In this document: positions 5,539-5,648 of the stretch, piece by piece | How positions within the stretch are numbered: position 1 is the first letter of the stretch | Layout: every line of letters starts with the position of its first letter | Assembly (NCBI GenBank): GCA_031273515.1 | Contig: JAISRU010000267.1 | Coordinates: 1-5,648, forward strand | Length of the DNA stretch: 5,648 nucleotides | Source: Bacteroidales bacterium | GTDB taxonomy: Bacteria; Bacteroidota; Bacteroidia; Bacteroidales; WCHB1-69 | Reading direction: 5' to 3' | Translations under genes and position numbers: made by a program | The notes under the pieces: generated by a model | The model's input: the letters and a program-made list of their open reading frames with translations, nothing else | Told to the model about the DNA's origin: nothing | Database searches by the model: none

Positions 5539-5648
5539 TGTCCCCCAAAATTCGGACAGTGAGTTAAGACAAAAAAGTATTAATTTTGTTGTATGAAAAG
5601 CAAGAGAAAATTTACATCATCATTTAAGGCAAAAGTGGCAATAGAAGC
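5539..5648 (+). mobile_element. Left end of an IS3-family insertion sequence (continues beyond window)
   Basis: The sequence from 5539 begins TGTCCCCCAAAATTCGGACA, a TG-starting terminal inverted repeat of the kind found in IS3-family elements, and is followed 34 bases later by the start of an orfA. The repeat itself has short internal symmetry (TGTCC/GGACA, 5539-5543 and 5554-5558). The right end and target duplication lie outside the window, so the exact left boundary is inferred from the TG and the family pattern. Confidence 0.75.
5593..5648 (+). CDS. IS3-family transposase OrfA, N-terminal fragment (cut by window end)
   Basis: Eighteen codons are visible: MKSKRKFTSSFKAKVAIE. The pattern K-R-K-[FY]-[TS]-x-x-F-K-x-K-V-A-[IL]-E is the start of the helix-turn-helix of IS3/IS911-type OrfA proteins, which bind the element's ends. 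In this family OrfA is normally fused to the OrfB integrase by a -1 frameshift; OrfB is not in the window. TAATTTTG at 5581-5588 matches a -7 box but sits only 4 bases before the ATG, so it is probably not the promoter. The stretch before the element (5378-5538) shows no gene. Confidence 0.85.
   Translation, partial: MKSKRKFTSSFKAKVAIE

Noticed and set aside
5581..5588. TAATTTTG as the promoter of the transposase gene
   Set aside because: It matches the -7 box but lies 4 bases before the ATG with no spaced -33 element, so the transcript would start inside or at the gene.

Overview
The window looks like a chromosomal segment of a member of the Bacteroidota, most likely the order Bacteroidales. 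The evidence is a C-terminal domain of the type IX secretion (T9SS) type B / gliding-motility family, promoter elements of the TAnnTTTG (-7) type, few Shine-Dalgarno sites, moderate-to-low G+C, and a tmRNA whose tag (GENNNFALAA) is of the Bacteroidales GENNYALAA-like kind. No species can be named from the sequence alone.

Region 1 (1-2844, + strand) is a tightly packed three-gene operon. It holds the 3' part of an ECF sigma factor gene, then a membrane-anchored protein with a regulator-like N-terminus and a T9SS type B C-terminal domain (14-base overlap), then an M16-family peptidase homologue that has lost its zinc motif (1-base overlap). The overlaps imply co-expression. A plausible but unproven reading is that the middle protein controls the sigma factor.

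Region 2 (2888-3257, - strand) is a complete ssrA gene for tmRNA, convergent with the operon. The acceptor stem with a G3-U pair, T arm, tag reading frame and encoded CCA can all be read. A good -7 promoter element lies just upstream.

Region 3 (3258-3948) has no convincing protein gene but is rich in structure. It contains a possible small-RNA locus (about 3398-3613), a cluster of competing inverted repeats (3597-3687), and a perfect 15-bp A/T-flanked hairpin (3844-3881). A consensus Bacteroidota promoter (TTG-N19-TAnnTTTG) starts inside that hairpin and drives the next gene.

Region 4 (3949-5377) holds a 185-residue conserved-looking protein of unknown function, a five-copy 11-bp tandem repeat just after its stop codon, and a calcineurin-like / PPP-type metallophosphoesterase gene. 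Region 5 (5539-5648) is the left end of an IS3-family insertion sequence with the first codons of its orfA; it runs off the window.
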